Positions 23,301-35,300 of a DNA stretch of 60,000 nt are shown one piece after another (the stretch's first letter is position 1; every line of letters starts with the position of its first letter). Origin of the DNA: Owenia fusiformis (Eukaryota; Annelida; Polychaeta; Sabellida; Oweniidae); assembly GCA_903813345.2 (NCBI GenBank), contig CAIIXF020000001.1, positions 12,979,915 to 13,039,914 on the forward strand, in the 5' to 3' direction. The position numbers and the translations under genes were made by a program. The notes beneath the pieces are model-generated. The model had not been told where the DNA came from and made no database searches. It saw only the letters and a list, made by a program, of their open reading frames with translations.

Positions 23301-26300
23301 TTATCATAGAGGGTTCTATTGAATACTTCAATTTTAGACCTAGTATATTAAGTATATTCAATGATTAGACCTGTTAGGTGGTTCAAATCTGCAGAAAAAC
23401 TAGTCAGAATATGTCATATATCAAACCTCCGAGCTACGAGACAGTAGTAGGTACCAATATACTCTAAGCCTGGAATTAATAAGGGTGTTCTAATAGTCTA
23501 CCTTAATACTGTCCGTTTAGGCCTTTATTTGTAATGGTTTTCAATGATTAAGCCTCTTAGATGGTTAAAATCACCAGAAAGTCAGCTTGGAATATGTCAT
23601 GCATCAAACAACTAATCTATGAAATCATAGCTAGTTCAATTATGCTCATACCAGTAGAATGATACTAATGGTATACATGAATTTAATCGATTGCAGACCT
23701 ATGATTTAAGAATGAATTTTCAATGATAACACCTAAGATTGTTCAAACCACCAGAAAGCCAAGCCTGGATATATCATACATTATTTGTCTAAGCTAGAAA
23801 ATTAATATTGGTACAAATATGTTCATAAATAAGAAATTATAGGGGTCTTCCAAGGGTATACCTATAACTTATCAATTTTAGACATCATATTTCATGAATT
23901 TTTAATATTTGAACATGCTAGAAAGCTTAAATCTTCCCAAAACTTAGCTAAAATAAGTTTTATATTTTAGATTTATTCTAAAATGCCAAATATATGAACA
24001 CAGAGGGATAAATGTTAAAGCAATAGGGGTCAGTTATAGTCACACATAAAATCAGTCCCAGCTAAAATGTCATTTTTTCTTAAATTCACTAATTTTTTTC
24101 AAGGCAATTATCAAAGGAATTACTTTGATTCTTGCAGGATTAGTAGACCAGGTATTATGCCTTTTACATGGATTTTTTTAGCATCCATCATTGTCTAATA
24201 AAAAAGTTATGACACGAAAAGTAAAAAATGGGTCATAAATTTGCCCCCTGGGGTACATACTTTTTGCTTTTATTCAAATTTCTTAAGGGTAATCCGTATC
24301 ATTCCTACTTCAAATGTTTATTTTATACAATGTCCATGTATTTCACTTACAAAAACCATAAAATCAAAGTTATTTTAGGTTGAAGAATTTTTTCCCCCTG
24401 ATAGGGGTGAATTTTGGGGGTAGGGGGACTAACATGGTATTTTAAGGGTTAAATAATCATATTTCAGCTTGCCAACATGGTTTTTTGGATTCAGCATAAA
24501 AAGTTACATAAGAAACACTTGTCAGAACACTTTTAACACTAAACGCCTACCACATTTTACAGAGAGACCTTTTGCAGAAAAGCACCCGGTCTATATACTG
24601 TCCAAATCAATTGTATGTTAGAACTAAATAGGAACACTATTGACCAGATATTCAAAGAGTTGAATGCTATGAATTCAAAGGTCAGACTTTAAATAGTGAA
24701 ATTCCTCAGTGCCATGTTCACCAGACAGACTTTCTGTAAGTTCGTGCTTAAATTCAAAAGGACGCCAAAGAGCTCACGTAACAACAGGTTGCTACAAGAA
24801 CTACAATCTAATGTACTAACCACATCCAAGTTGTTTATCACAAGTGTTCCCAGTCCCTTTTCTGACACAGGCGTTCTCATCCTTGTGCTCTGAAACGGAG
24901 ACAGAACAAAACGTTAATTTGTCTTACTGGAGACTTTAAACTAGCGATGTTTTTATAACGTAAACGCGAACGCAAAGTAAATGAATCAATACAGTAATGT
25001 ATATAGCGCGCATACAAAACAAGCGTTACTTAGGCTACTTCAGGGTTTCGTGTTTAGAACGCTATGCAACTTCACGTTGGTGTCAACGGGAATCAGTATA
25101 CTCATGCCTATTGAATACTATGCTTTCAATATTGATTTCGATGCGCAGTATAATGTCTGAAGAAAATGATGTATGTTAACTCATTCGCTACGAATGACGT
25201 GATATGACGTCATAAAGCACATACGTTGACTACGAATGACGTGATATCACGTCCAAGCACAAACCCAAAGTATTTTTTGGAATCTTGTAACCATGACAAC
25301 CTATAAAATGGGACTTAAAAACTTATTGATTCTGATAGAGTATATCATATGCTTTAAAATGATATATAACAATACATAGTACCCCACACACAATTTTGTC
25401 GCCTACTTTGATGTATTGTAGAAAAATATCCAAAAAGAGTTTGCTTATAAAATTTGGTATACTTTAACTTGAAACATTTTGTGACACTCAAATTTTTTTA
25501 TTTGGAAATTTAAGTAATATTGACGAAAAACAAGCAGTTTTAAAATATTCATGTTTTAACAAAATTCGACGAAAATTTCCAGTTTTGCAGTTTTAAAGAG
25601 AGTTTAAATCATTTTGATTACATTTTGATTACAAACCTATTGCATTACATATGGTTTGTCTGTTATCTTAAGATACTGTTACTATATGTTGGAGATGTTT
25701 AACTCCTGAATAGGAATATTGTAAGTGTGGTTTCATTATTGTTTAAGAGTGAAAACCCCTTTTAATACTTTCAATACATGGACAGGTGCATGTGTCATAT
25801 GATTTGTTGGCTTTAAGTCTAAAAAGGTTCATCAGGGCACTGAAAGACATTCCTGCTTGGATTTCTATCCCATCCTACCCCTACCTCTACTGTCTCACTT
25901 GATCACTTGAAAAAATCCTTTCCAATAGTTCGCATCTCATAAAATTTCGAGAAAATGGTTGTATTTTGTTTAAGTCAATTGAGCCATTATTAACAGTGAG
26001 CTTGCACTCAATTTTTCATTGGCCTACGATCGGGAGGCCATATTCACCAAATACCTCACAGATGGCCACCGACGGCTTACCTTTTGTTGGAAATGATTCA
26101 CATGGATTTAACATGTGAACTTTCAGGGGTAACATCATAACATTATAACAGTCACTCCTGCTTGATTCAGTTTTTCTTTTACCAGTGAATTATAATGGTG
26201 TTACAAAGGATAGGATTGACCAGAATATTCAAATTGTTTTTGTTATCAATTTGTTACAAATTGTTTCAAAATTTAGCTTGATTTAGGTCAAATCTGTAAA

Positions 26301-29300
26301 TGCGTAGCAATTTAGAAACCGAAGTCAAATTGTGGTGAAGTCATATTACCCCAAACAAAAAAATTTCAGTGTCACAAATTGTTTCAATTTAATGTATGCC
26401 AAATTTCATGAGAAAACTCTTATTGGATATTTTTCTACAACACATCAAAGTAGGCGACAAAATTGTGTGTGGGGTACTATGTATGCCCATTTATATACTT
26501 TATATATTATCTCAGAGGTACCATATAATAATTTTCAAAAATTCTTCAGTATTTTAGTGCTTTGTTTTAGCTCCAAATATCTTACTAAACGAGCTTGTTT
26601 AAAATATGTACCAGCTAAATCACTATCAATGGCATATTACACGATGATGTGTAGTCTAAGTAACGGACTAAGTAAACACTGTAACCGAACGATTGTTTTT
26701 GTGAGAAAACTACATGCATTTAGGGTATTCATACGTTCAGGTTGCCGTTTCGATTTTATATGCATTGCTTAAAGTCGCCACTGTTTTGGTGAAGCCGGTG
26801 TAAAAGGGTAGGTGGTCCTATCAAATTTTGGTCCTACCCTCTATTGATTTATATGGTGACCTAATTGCAATTATTTTACTTATTATTTATACACAGTCAG
26901 GGCTAGTAAGGGCCATAAGGAAAGGACACCGTAATCCCCAAAGGACCATAATTTCTTTTACACCTGGAATATTGTTGCTATAGTTCAACGTCTGATAAGA
27001 AATGTTACTAAACTTGTATTCGCGAATGCAACTATCGGCTTCCGCCTTCCGGATCTACATACTATTTTATGGGCAACCCATTTAAATATGAATAGTACCT
27101 GCCATTATTATATACCTCAAATGTATTCTAGATGCTCATTGGCTTATTCATGGTCACATGACATGGAATAGATGAACTAATTCCCTGGAAAGTCCTAAAT
27201 CCCTGCTTTCAGGGAAGATGAATTGTACTAATCACTAGTTAGGTCATGTGACCAGTCAATAGTACGTTTTATCTTCCCCCAAATCTGAGATTATAGGAGT
27301 TGAAAGGTAATATGCCTTTAAATGCCAATAAGAACCTGTGAACATTTGATATTGAAATGAAAAGACTTCTCATTTTGTTTTTGTTTACAGTCAGTACTTA
27401 TCAGGTATATAATAAAACAAATAGTGACTGCCACATTTTCGGGAAATAGTGTAAAAATTTTCCTCTCGGGAATATCCTGTCCACTGACTTGTTCCCTCGG
27501 CCTGCAGCCTCGGGAACATGTCAGTGGACAGGATATTCCCTTGAGGAAAATATTTTGCACTATTTCCCTCAATGGCAGTCACTATTTGTACACTATTCCA
27601 TTCATATTTAAATGAGTTGGTCATAAAATAGTAGGTTAATCCGGTAGCCGACAGCCTATATTTGCATTCGCGAATACAAGCTATGTAATTTAGCTTGAAA
27701 CTCACAATTCAGTCGTGAATTCACAAAAAATCAACAAAGTGAAGAAGATTTCCTCTTAGTGGAGAAATTTTGCGTGTTCTGTTGATAATAGGGTTGTCAT
27801 TCGACCGGAAGTCGCGTCATCTTGACTAAGAAGCAAGAAAATGTATATGTATCGGTATTTGATGTTGTACGAGGAAACCGAATCGAAGCAGTTTTGCCGA
27901 CAAAAATTACTTAAATTCAGGTCGATCGACGAAAGTCGGAGGAGAATCTTTGTTAACGTATACATAAAAATATTGGGTGAGACTTGAGATAATAAATGCG
28001 GCGCCAGTCAAAATTGAAACTTCTGATTGGGTTCGAAGCCGAGATGCCCGGATATGTCCCAGCAAAAGCCGGAATTCATGTGAAGAAGGGGCGGAGTTTA
28101 AGCGAGATTCATCGAGACTTCTTCGTGTCAATCGTGTCAATCCCTGCATTGCTTATTGTTAACTCCACCTTTTTGCCCATATATGGAGATGGAGATGCCA
28201 CTTGCGAGCGTGAACAGTTCAGTCTAGAAATTTCTTAAGTGATGTCTTTCTTCGATTTTTCTACACGTTATCTCGATAATTAGTGGACATATTTGTACCA
28301 TTCTTTCGTCAAAATGAGGGTATCGCTGGAATACATATTTCCAATCTGTTGGTCAATAGATTTATTCATTGATACTGGCAGGAATAAGATCGTAATAAAC
28401 ATGCTAAAATTGTAAAACTTGGAACGTTTGACAGTAATCTCCGAGTAATGTATGAATTGCATCAGGAGAAAGCAGGAGAAAAGCTGGGACAGTCTGTTGT
28501 GTGGAGTTTGCAAAGCAATCCCGGATATAAATGACGTCATCTTAGCAGTTTACATGGTTTCGAAAAGTTTTAGTACTGGGTTTATTTTTGAACGATTCCT
28601 CGATTTAATCAAAGATATTGTGGGAATTTTTAATTCCCCCTGAGTAGTACTAGGGCCTGTGAAACGTTTATTTTACAGGATTTTATGTTATTTCATGTTT
28701 ATTCAATGTTCCGTCCCTGTGATTTGGATGTTTACTTGATCAGCAAGCTGGGTTGGAATAAATTTGCATAATTAGGCACCCAGCAACAGAGCTCAGCCAA
28801 TCAGATGTCTTTATTTGAATTTACCGCCAATGTAAGTTGTAGTTTTCCCATGATGCATTCTGAGATGACTGGGATTAGAGTGTGAGAAAGTGACCTGTAA
28901 ATCAGAGTAAACCAAGACTTTGCAGAGGAAACACCTCGTCAGTTTATATCATTTTATGTGGGAGCGTGTTCGATGTGAATTGAGAACTATATTAGACTAT
29001 ATTACAGGTTATTTGGATTATTTGCTGTCATTATTGCTGCAGTTTTGCATTCGTTTTGCATTCGTTTTTGACTGTGCGAGAAACAAGAAGATAACAGCCA
29101 GTTTTGGGTGAGTTGGCAATTTGATTATTGAGTTTGACGCCATATTGCTGTCCGCCATTTTGATTTCTTCTTCCCAGAATTCCAAGCGGTCAGCCATCTT
29201 TGTTTTGACGGAAGTGACGTCATTTTAAGAAGTAATTCCTCCTCCGAGTAATTAAGGCTCTTGTCTAATCTCAGTTGTGATTGATATTCGAGAGTTGTAT

Positions 29301-32300
29301 CTGCTCCGAGGATTGCCAGCTCCGAGTGATTACTCTTCCGATTATTTAAGTGTTATATCTCCTCAGAGTTATATTTGATCCGAGTAGTTACAGCTCTGTC
29401 TAATCTCAGTTGTGATTGATATTCGAGAGTTGTATCTGCTCCGAGGACTCACTGCTCCGAGTGCTTACTCCTCAATCTATTCTAGAGTGGAATCTGCTCC
29501 GAGGGTTGAGGATACAGCTCCGTCTAATCTCAGTTTAATGATCGATATTCGTGAGTTGCTCCTTCTCCTCCTCCGAGTTATTGATGATCCGAAATTGATA
29601 CAAGTTGCTGAACTTGACGCATCCTCCGAGGTTATTTGACTCCTCCAGAAGTTAGGTACTGAGGTTACACTACCGGAACCAAAGTATCCCTGGGTTGCAA
29701 GGTTTACTCTCATTGGAGCCAAGGTTACACTCCCGGAACTGAGGTACTCCACGATCGAGAAGTGGCAGCTCTGGTCTAATCTCACCATTTGATTGACATT
29801 CCAGAGTTGTTATTTCTCTGTAGAAGCTGTAGTGGTCTCTCTTGTGAAGTGGTGACTCCTTGAGCAGAAGTTACTCCAGAGCCTGGACTCCTTCCAAGAG
29901 ACAGTGTGAGTAGAGGTTGAGAAGAGATTACTGTGGTGACGAGGTTACTATAGAGACGAGAAGACTCCCGGTGCGGAAGGTACTCCCAAGAGCCAGGGTT
30001 GCGTTCAGGAGCAGAGGTTTCCCCTGAGACGAGACAACTCCTGGAGTGGAAGGTACTCCAATAGCTAGGGTCTTGTACAAAAGAAGAGGTTTCTCCTGTG
30101 AAGTGGCGACTCCCCAAGCAGAAGATACTCCTGGAGCCTGGACCCCTTCCATGAGACAGTTTTATAGAGACAAAATAACTCCTTGAACCAAGGTTACACT
30201 TCCGGAACCAAAACTCCTGGAGCCCTGATTCCTCCGAGGTGACACGACCTAGAGGGACAGCGCAGTGAAGATTATTTGGAGCATTTATAACTTGGGTCTA
30301 ATCTCAGTTTTGATTGACGTTCCTGAGTTATTCCTCCTCCATAGATATCACATTGAAGCCGTGATATAGACGAGACGATACCTAGAGCAGAAGGAACTCC
30401 CCCGAGGTTAAATTCCAGTTTAGAGGTGAAGAAAGCTGCAGAGGAGCAGATCCTCCTCAGGCCATTTTACCAGTTGGAGCAGAAGGACCTCCTAGAGGGT
30501 GAAGATAGTTCAGAGGAGCAGATCCTCCTCCTCTTACAATTATTCAAGAAGGAACAATTACAGAGACATTCAAGCTCTATATAGACATTTTTGAAATTAT
30601 TTGTAGTATTATTTTACGTTGGAATAGATTATAAAATCCCTGTATACCATTGTTATATTGCCATCTTTGAAAGGTAACTGCCGTACCACCAAACCAGGTT
30701 GGCACCCGTGTATAACACCTCCAAGATCCCTTATATCGTCCCTGGCCTTTCCTGAAGTTTGCATACAGGGTACTCCTGGGAATCGGCCCGGCGCGACATT
30801 GGTGGCAGCGGTGGGATCTGTTGCCTTAGAAGATGTCTGAGATGTCACAGAAGTGCGAGCGTTCGCCAGAGACGATGGAGCAAGAGGGCTCCAGACGAGA
30901 TGATGTGAGAACTGGCGGAATTGTGCGATTGGTTCCAAAGATGGGGTTGAAGCATCTTGAGACTCCTCAAAGGGATAGATGTCCAGAAGAGCATTCTGGT
31001 TCGGAGGGAACATCACTTCCGAGAGATGAGGAGAAATTGTTCCCAAGCGAGGAGGAGAGTCTTGGTGTTCCACTTATGACAGTAGATGACACTCTACCAG
31101 AGGACTTAGATGATAGAGCCAGAGCGACTCTAGTCCGAGGAGAGCCTAGAGTTATTTCCCCAGATATGACGATGAAGATACTTCCTGATGTAGAGAAGGA
31201 AGATACTGGATACCATGCTGAATCCAGGCTAAGACGAGATGTTCCAGCTTCCGCTTTGAGAAGAGACCATTGGGCTCGGGGGAAGAGAGAATTCGACTCC
31301 ACCAAGTCCAGGCTGATGTCTTTAGAAGGGAGCTTGGGAACTCTGAGAGTAGATGTCCTTAAGATGCGAGATTGTTTACTGAGCAGGCAACGGTCAAGCT
31401 CGCAGAGAAAGCGATGGAAATGTGTGGAAAAGCCTTGGACTCAGTACAGCAGGGAAGAAAAACTAAAATCAAGATAACCCAGTTGTTCGATGGGAAGACT
31501 CCATGGCTGGACTATAAGGCACACTTCCAGAACTGTGTAGAGAGCAACCAATGGACTGATGAGGAGAAGAGACAGAACCTGACCAATCAGTTGCGAGGAG
31601 ATGCCCAGCAGCTAGTACAAGAGCTGGAAGAAGGGCATACTTATGATGAGCTAAAAGAAGCCCTTACCAAAAGATTTGGGCCAGGTGAGAAAGCCTCATT
31701 GTATGAAGCTCAGCTGAATACAAGGGTTAGACAATCAAAAGAGTCATTACAGAGCTTGGGCCAGAGCATAAGGAGATTGGCCTCATTAGCCTACCCTGAG
31801 ATGTCTCGTTCCTCCCAAGACAGACTTGCTCGGCGAAGCTTCGAGAAAGCTATTACTGATGATGATGTCCGAGCTGCAGTGCATCGCCGAGCCCCAAAGT
31901 CTCTTGATGAAGCCATAGAGGAAGCCCAGAAGGAGGAAGCTTACCAAGAGTCGGAACGTATCCGAAGGGGACTCAAGCCAAAACAATTGGATCCTCACAT
32001 CTCAATTGTGACGAGCGACCCTGTGGAGGAAAAGCTCCTCAAGATGATGGAGGATATGAAGACAGAGATGATGAAGGAGATGGATGAGGCGTTAAAGCTC
32101 TTCAAAGAGCAAAGAGAACTCCGAGCTCCTCGATCTATTATTTGTAGAAGATGTGGAGAGGAAGGGCACATTGTGAGAAGATGTCCTCTAGTAACCTGCT
32201 TCAATTGTTCGGAGCGGGGGCACCTCTCCATTGATTGTCCCAAATCCAAGAAGAGTAGAGATGCTCGAGGGGTCCATCCAGTTTGTTGCATTGATGTCAG

Positions 32301-35300
32301 AGATCAAGCAGTGGTAGATCCTAAGAGAGTTGAATCTGCTCGGAAGATAGAGGCTGTTGTTGAACTGTGTGGAGCTCCTGTTAAGTGCCTAGTAGATACA
32401 GGATCAGTGGTGTCTTTGATGAGCCTAGACAGCTTCAACCGAATCAACTACCGGAAGAGACCAAAACTGAAACCAGCCAAAGATGTCTTGGTGCAAGCCA
32501 ATGGATCCCCTATAGCAATCTATGGCACGTGCTCTGTGGAACTTAAGCGAGATGGGAGGAAGACCCCTTTGGAGATGGTGGTTGCTGAAATTAGCCTGGA
32601 TGGAATCCTAGGGACAGACTACCTGTTGGCTAGCAAGGCTGAGATCCATTACGGCTCCTTACAGATGAGGTCCCGAGAAGAGAGGTCCAAGGAGCCAAGA
32701 ACCTTTGTTACTCCCTTCCAGAACAGAAGGAAGAGACGAAGAAGAAAGCAGAAGAAGGAGGATCCAACAAATGATGAGGCTGGAGATACCATGAGGCTCC
32801 GGAAGAGGAGCAAAGTTGACTCTCCTGAAGTGAAGAGCTGGGATGCCTCTAAAAGACCTGATGTACCTACAATCCTTACTGAGGGAAGGTCAAGTAGCGG
32901 GGCAAGACGGTCGTGTGTTAGCGAGTTGAAAGGAGAGGCTTCTCTTCCTTTTACAAGTCGAGCCAACAAATCCAAAGGGTCATCAAAGGAGCAGTCAGAA
33001 GAAAGTTTACCATGCAGGGCGAGACCAAGGCATCAAAGAAGACAACCAGCGTTTGTTGTAAGAGACAAGATGAACTGGAGAGAGATGGACTCCTCACTGA
33101 CGTTCGAGCATGCAGAGGCAGGGCGAACTGAGGAGCCACGGAGCTTCATCCCAGTGGTGCAAGAGGAGCAATGACAGAGGAGCCCAAATGGCTCCTTCCC
33201 TAAATATGACAATCTTAAGTTAAGATAGTTAGTTGAATGAGCAATTACTGATCATGATCATGTGATTTTTTGAGAGGAGATAAGTTAGCTCTTTACTAAT
33301 ATTTATTGTTGTAAGAGGTGCTCGAGCTCTCTATATATTTTTGTAGAAGTTAAGTTTACATTGTGTGATCGTGGGCGATCAAGCTTAGTAGGGGGGAGTG
33401 TGGGAATTTTTAATTCCCCCTGAGTAGTACTAGGGCCTGTGAAACGTTTATTTTACAGGATTTTATGTTATTTCATGTTTATTCAATGTTCCGTCCCTGT
33501 AATTTGGATGTTTACTTGATCAGCAAGCTGGGTTGGAATAAATTTGCATAATTAGGCACCCAGCAACAGAGCTCAGCCAATCAGATGTCTTTATTTGAAT
33601 TTACCGCCAATGTAAGTTGTAGTTTTCCCATGATGCATTCTGAGATGACTGGGATTAGAGTGTGAGAAAGTGACCTGTAAATCAGAGTAAACCAAGACTT
33701 TGCAGAGGAAACACCTCGTCAGTTTGTATCATTTTATGTGGGAGCGTGTTCGATGTGAATTGAGAACTATATTAGACTATATTACAGGTTATTTGGATTA
33801 TTTGCTGTCATTATTGCTGCAGTTTTGCATTCGTTTTGCATTCGTTTTTGACTGTGCGAGAAACAAGAAGATAACAGCCAGTTTTGGGTGAGTTGGCAAT
33901 TTGATTATTGAGTTTGACGCCATATTGCTGTCCGCCATTTTGATTTCTTCTTCCCAGAATTCCAAGCGGTCAGCCATCTTTGTTTTGACGGAAGTGACGT
34001 CATTTTAAGAAGTAATTCCTCCTCCGAGTAATTAAGGCTCTTGTCTAATCTCAGTTGTGATTGATATTCGAGAGTTGTATCTGCTCCGAGGATTGCCAGC
34101 TCCGAGTGATTACTCTTCCGATTATTTAAGTGTTATATCTCCTCAGAGTTATATTTGGTCCGAGTAGTTACAGCTCTGTCTAATCTCAGTTGTGATTGAT
34201 ATTCGAGAGTTGTATCTGCTCCGAGGACTCACTGCTCCGAGTGCTTACTCCTCAATCTATTCTAGAGTGGAATCTGCTCCGAGGGTTGAGGATACAGCTC
34301 CGTCTAATCTCAGTTTAATGATCGATATTCGTGAGTTGCTCCTTCTCCTCCTCCGAGTTATTGATGATCCGAAATTGATACAAGTTGCTGAACTTGACGC
34401 ATCCTCCGAGGTTATTTGACTCCTCCAGAAGTTAGGTACTGAGGTTACACTACCGGAACCAAAGTATCCCTGGGTTGCAAGGTTTACTCTCATTGGAGCC
34501 AAGGTTACACTCCCGGAACTGAGGTACTCCACGATCGAGAAGTGGCAGCTCTGGTCTAATCTCACCATTTGATTGACATTCCAGAGTTGTTATTTCTCTG
34601 TAGAAGCTGTAGTGGTCTCTCTTGTGAAGTGGTGACTCCTTGAGCAGAAGTTACTCCAGAGCCTGGACTCCTTCCAAGAGACAGTGTGAGTAGAGGTTGA
34701 GAAGAGATTACTGTGGTGACGAGGTTACTATAGAGACGAGAAGACTCCCGGTGCGGAAGGTACTCCCAAGAGCCAGGGTTGCGTTCAGGAGCAGAGGTTT
34801 CCCCTGAGACGAGACAACTCCTGGAGTGGAAGGTACTCCAATAGCTAGGGTCTTGTACAAAAGAAGAGGTTTCTCCTGTGAAGTGGCGACTCCCCAAGCA
34901 GAAGATACTCCTGGAGCCTGGACCCCTTCCATGAGACAGTTTTATAGAGACAAAATAACTCCTTGAACCAAGGTTACACTTCCGGAACCAAAACTCCTGG
35001 AGCCCTGATTCCTCCGAGGTGACACGACCTAGAGGGACAGCGCAGTGAAGATTATTTGGAGCATTTATAACTTGGGTCTAATCTCAGTTTTGATTGACGT
35101 TCCTGAGTTATTCCTCCTCCATAGATATCACATTGAAGCCGTGATATAGACGAGACGATACCTAGAGCAGAAGGAACTCCCCCGAGGTTAAATTCCAGTT
35201 TAGAGGTGAAGAAAGCTGCAGAGGAGCAGATCCTCCTCAGGCCATTTTACCAGTTGGAGCAGAAGGACCTCCTAGAGGGTGAAGATAGTTCAGAGGAGCA

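Larger units (their letters stand above)
19312..24588. mobile_element. Giant inverted-repeat element of about 5.3 kb inside gene B intron 6
   Basis: Left arm (about 19312-21375) and right arm (about 22610-24588) are long reverse complements with high similarity. Examples are aaatgtggtaggcgtttagt at 19332 against the complement near 24557, and catgttagtccccctacccc at 19451 against the complement near 24432. Outermost ends read GGTGCATTTTC and, in reverse, GGTGCTTTTC. The left arm is interrupted by a secondary insertion (about 20246-20770). The right arm carries a duplicated segment (22765-22960 resembling 23205-23300). The 1.2-kb centre holds a broken ORF. No clear target duplication was found and the superfamily is unknown. 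Confidence 0.7.

Noticed and set aside
26332-26772. 146-aa plus-strand ORF
   Set aside because: It overlaps the right end of the inverted-repeat element at 25372-26484, has no domain and apparently begins without a usual ATG context.
28920-30152. Short ORFs in the left LTR, repeated exactly in the right LTR (33700-34932)
   Set aside because: They are inside the LTRs, lack domains and overlap on both strands; they are shadows of LTR sequence.
30609-31305. Minus-strand ORFs of 154 and 112 aa opposite gag
   Set aside because: Antisense of the gag coding region with its codon bias; no recognisable domain.
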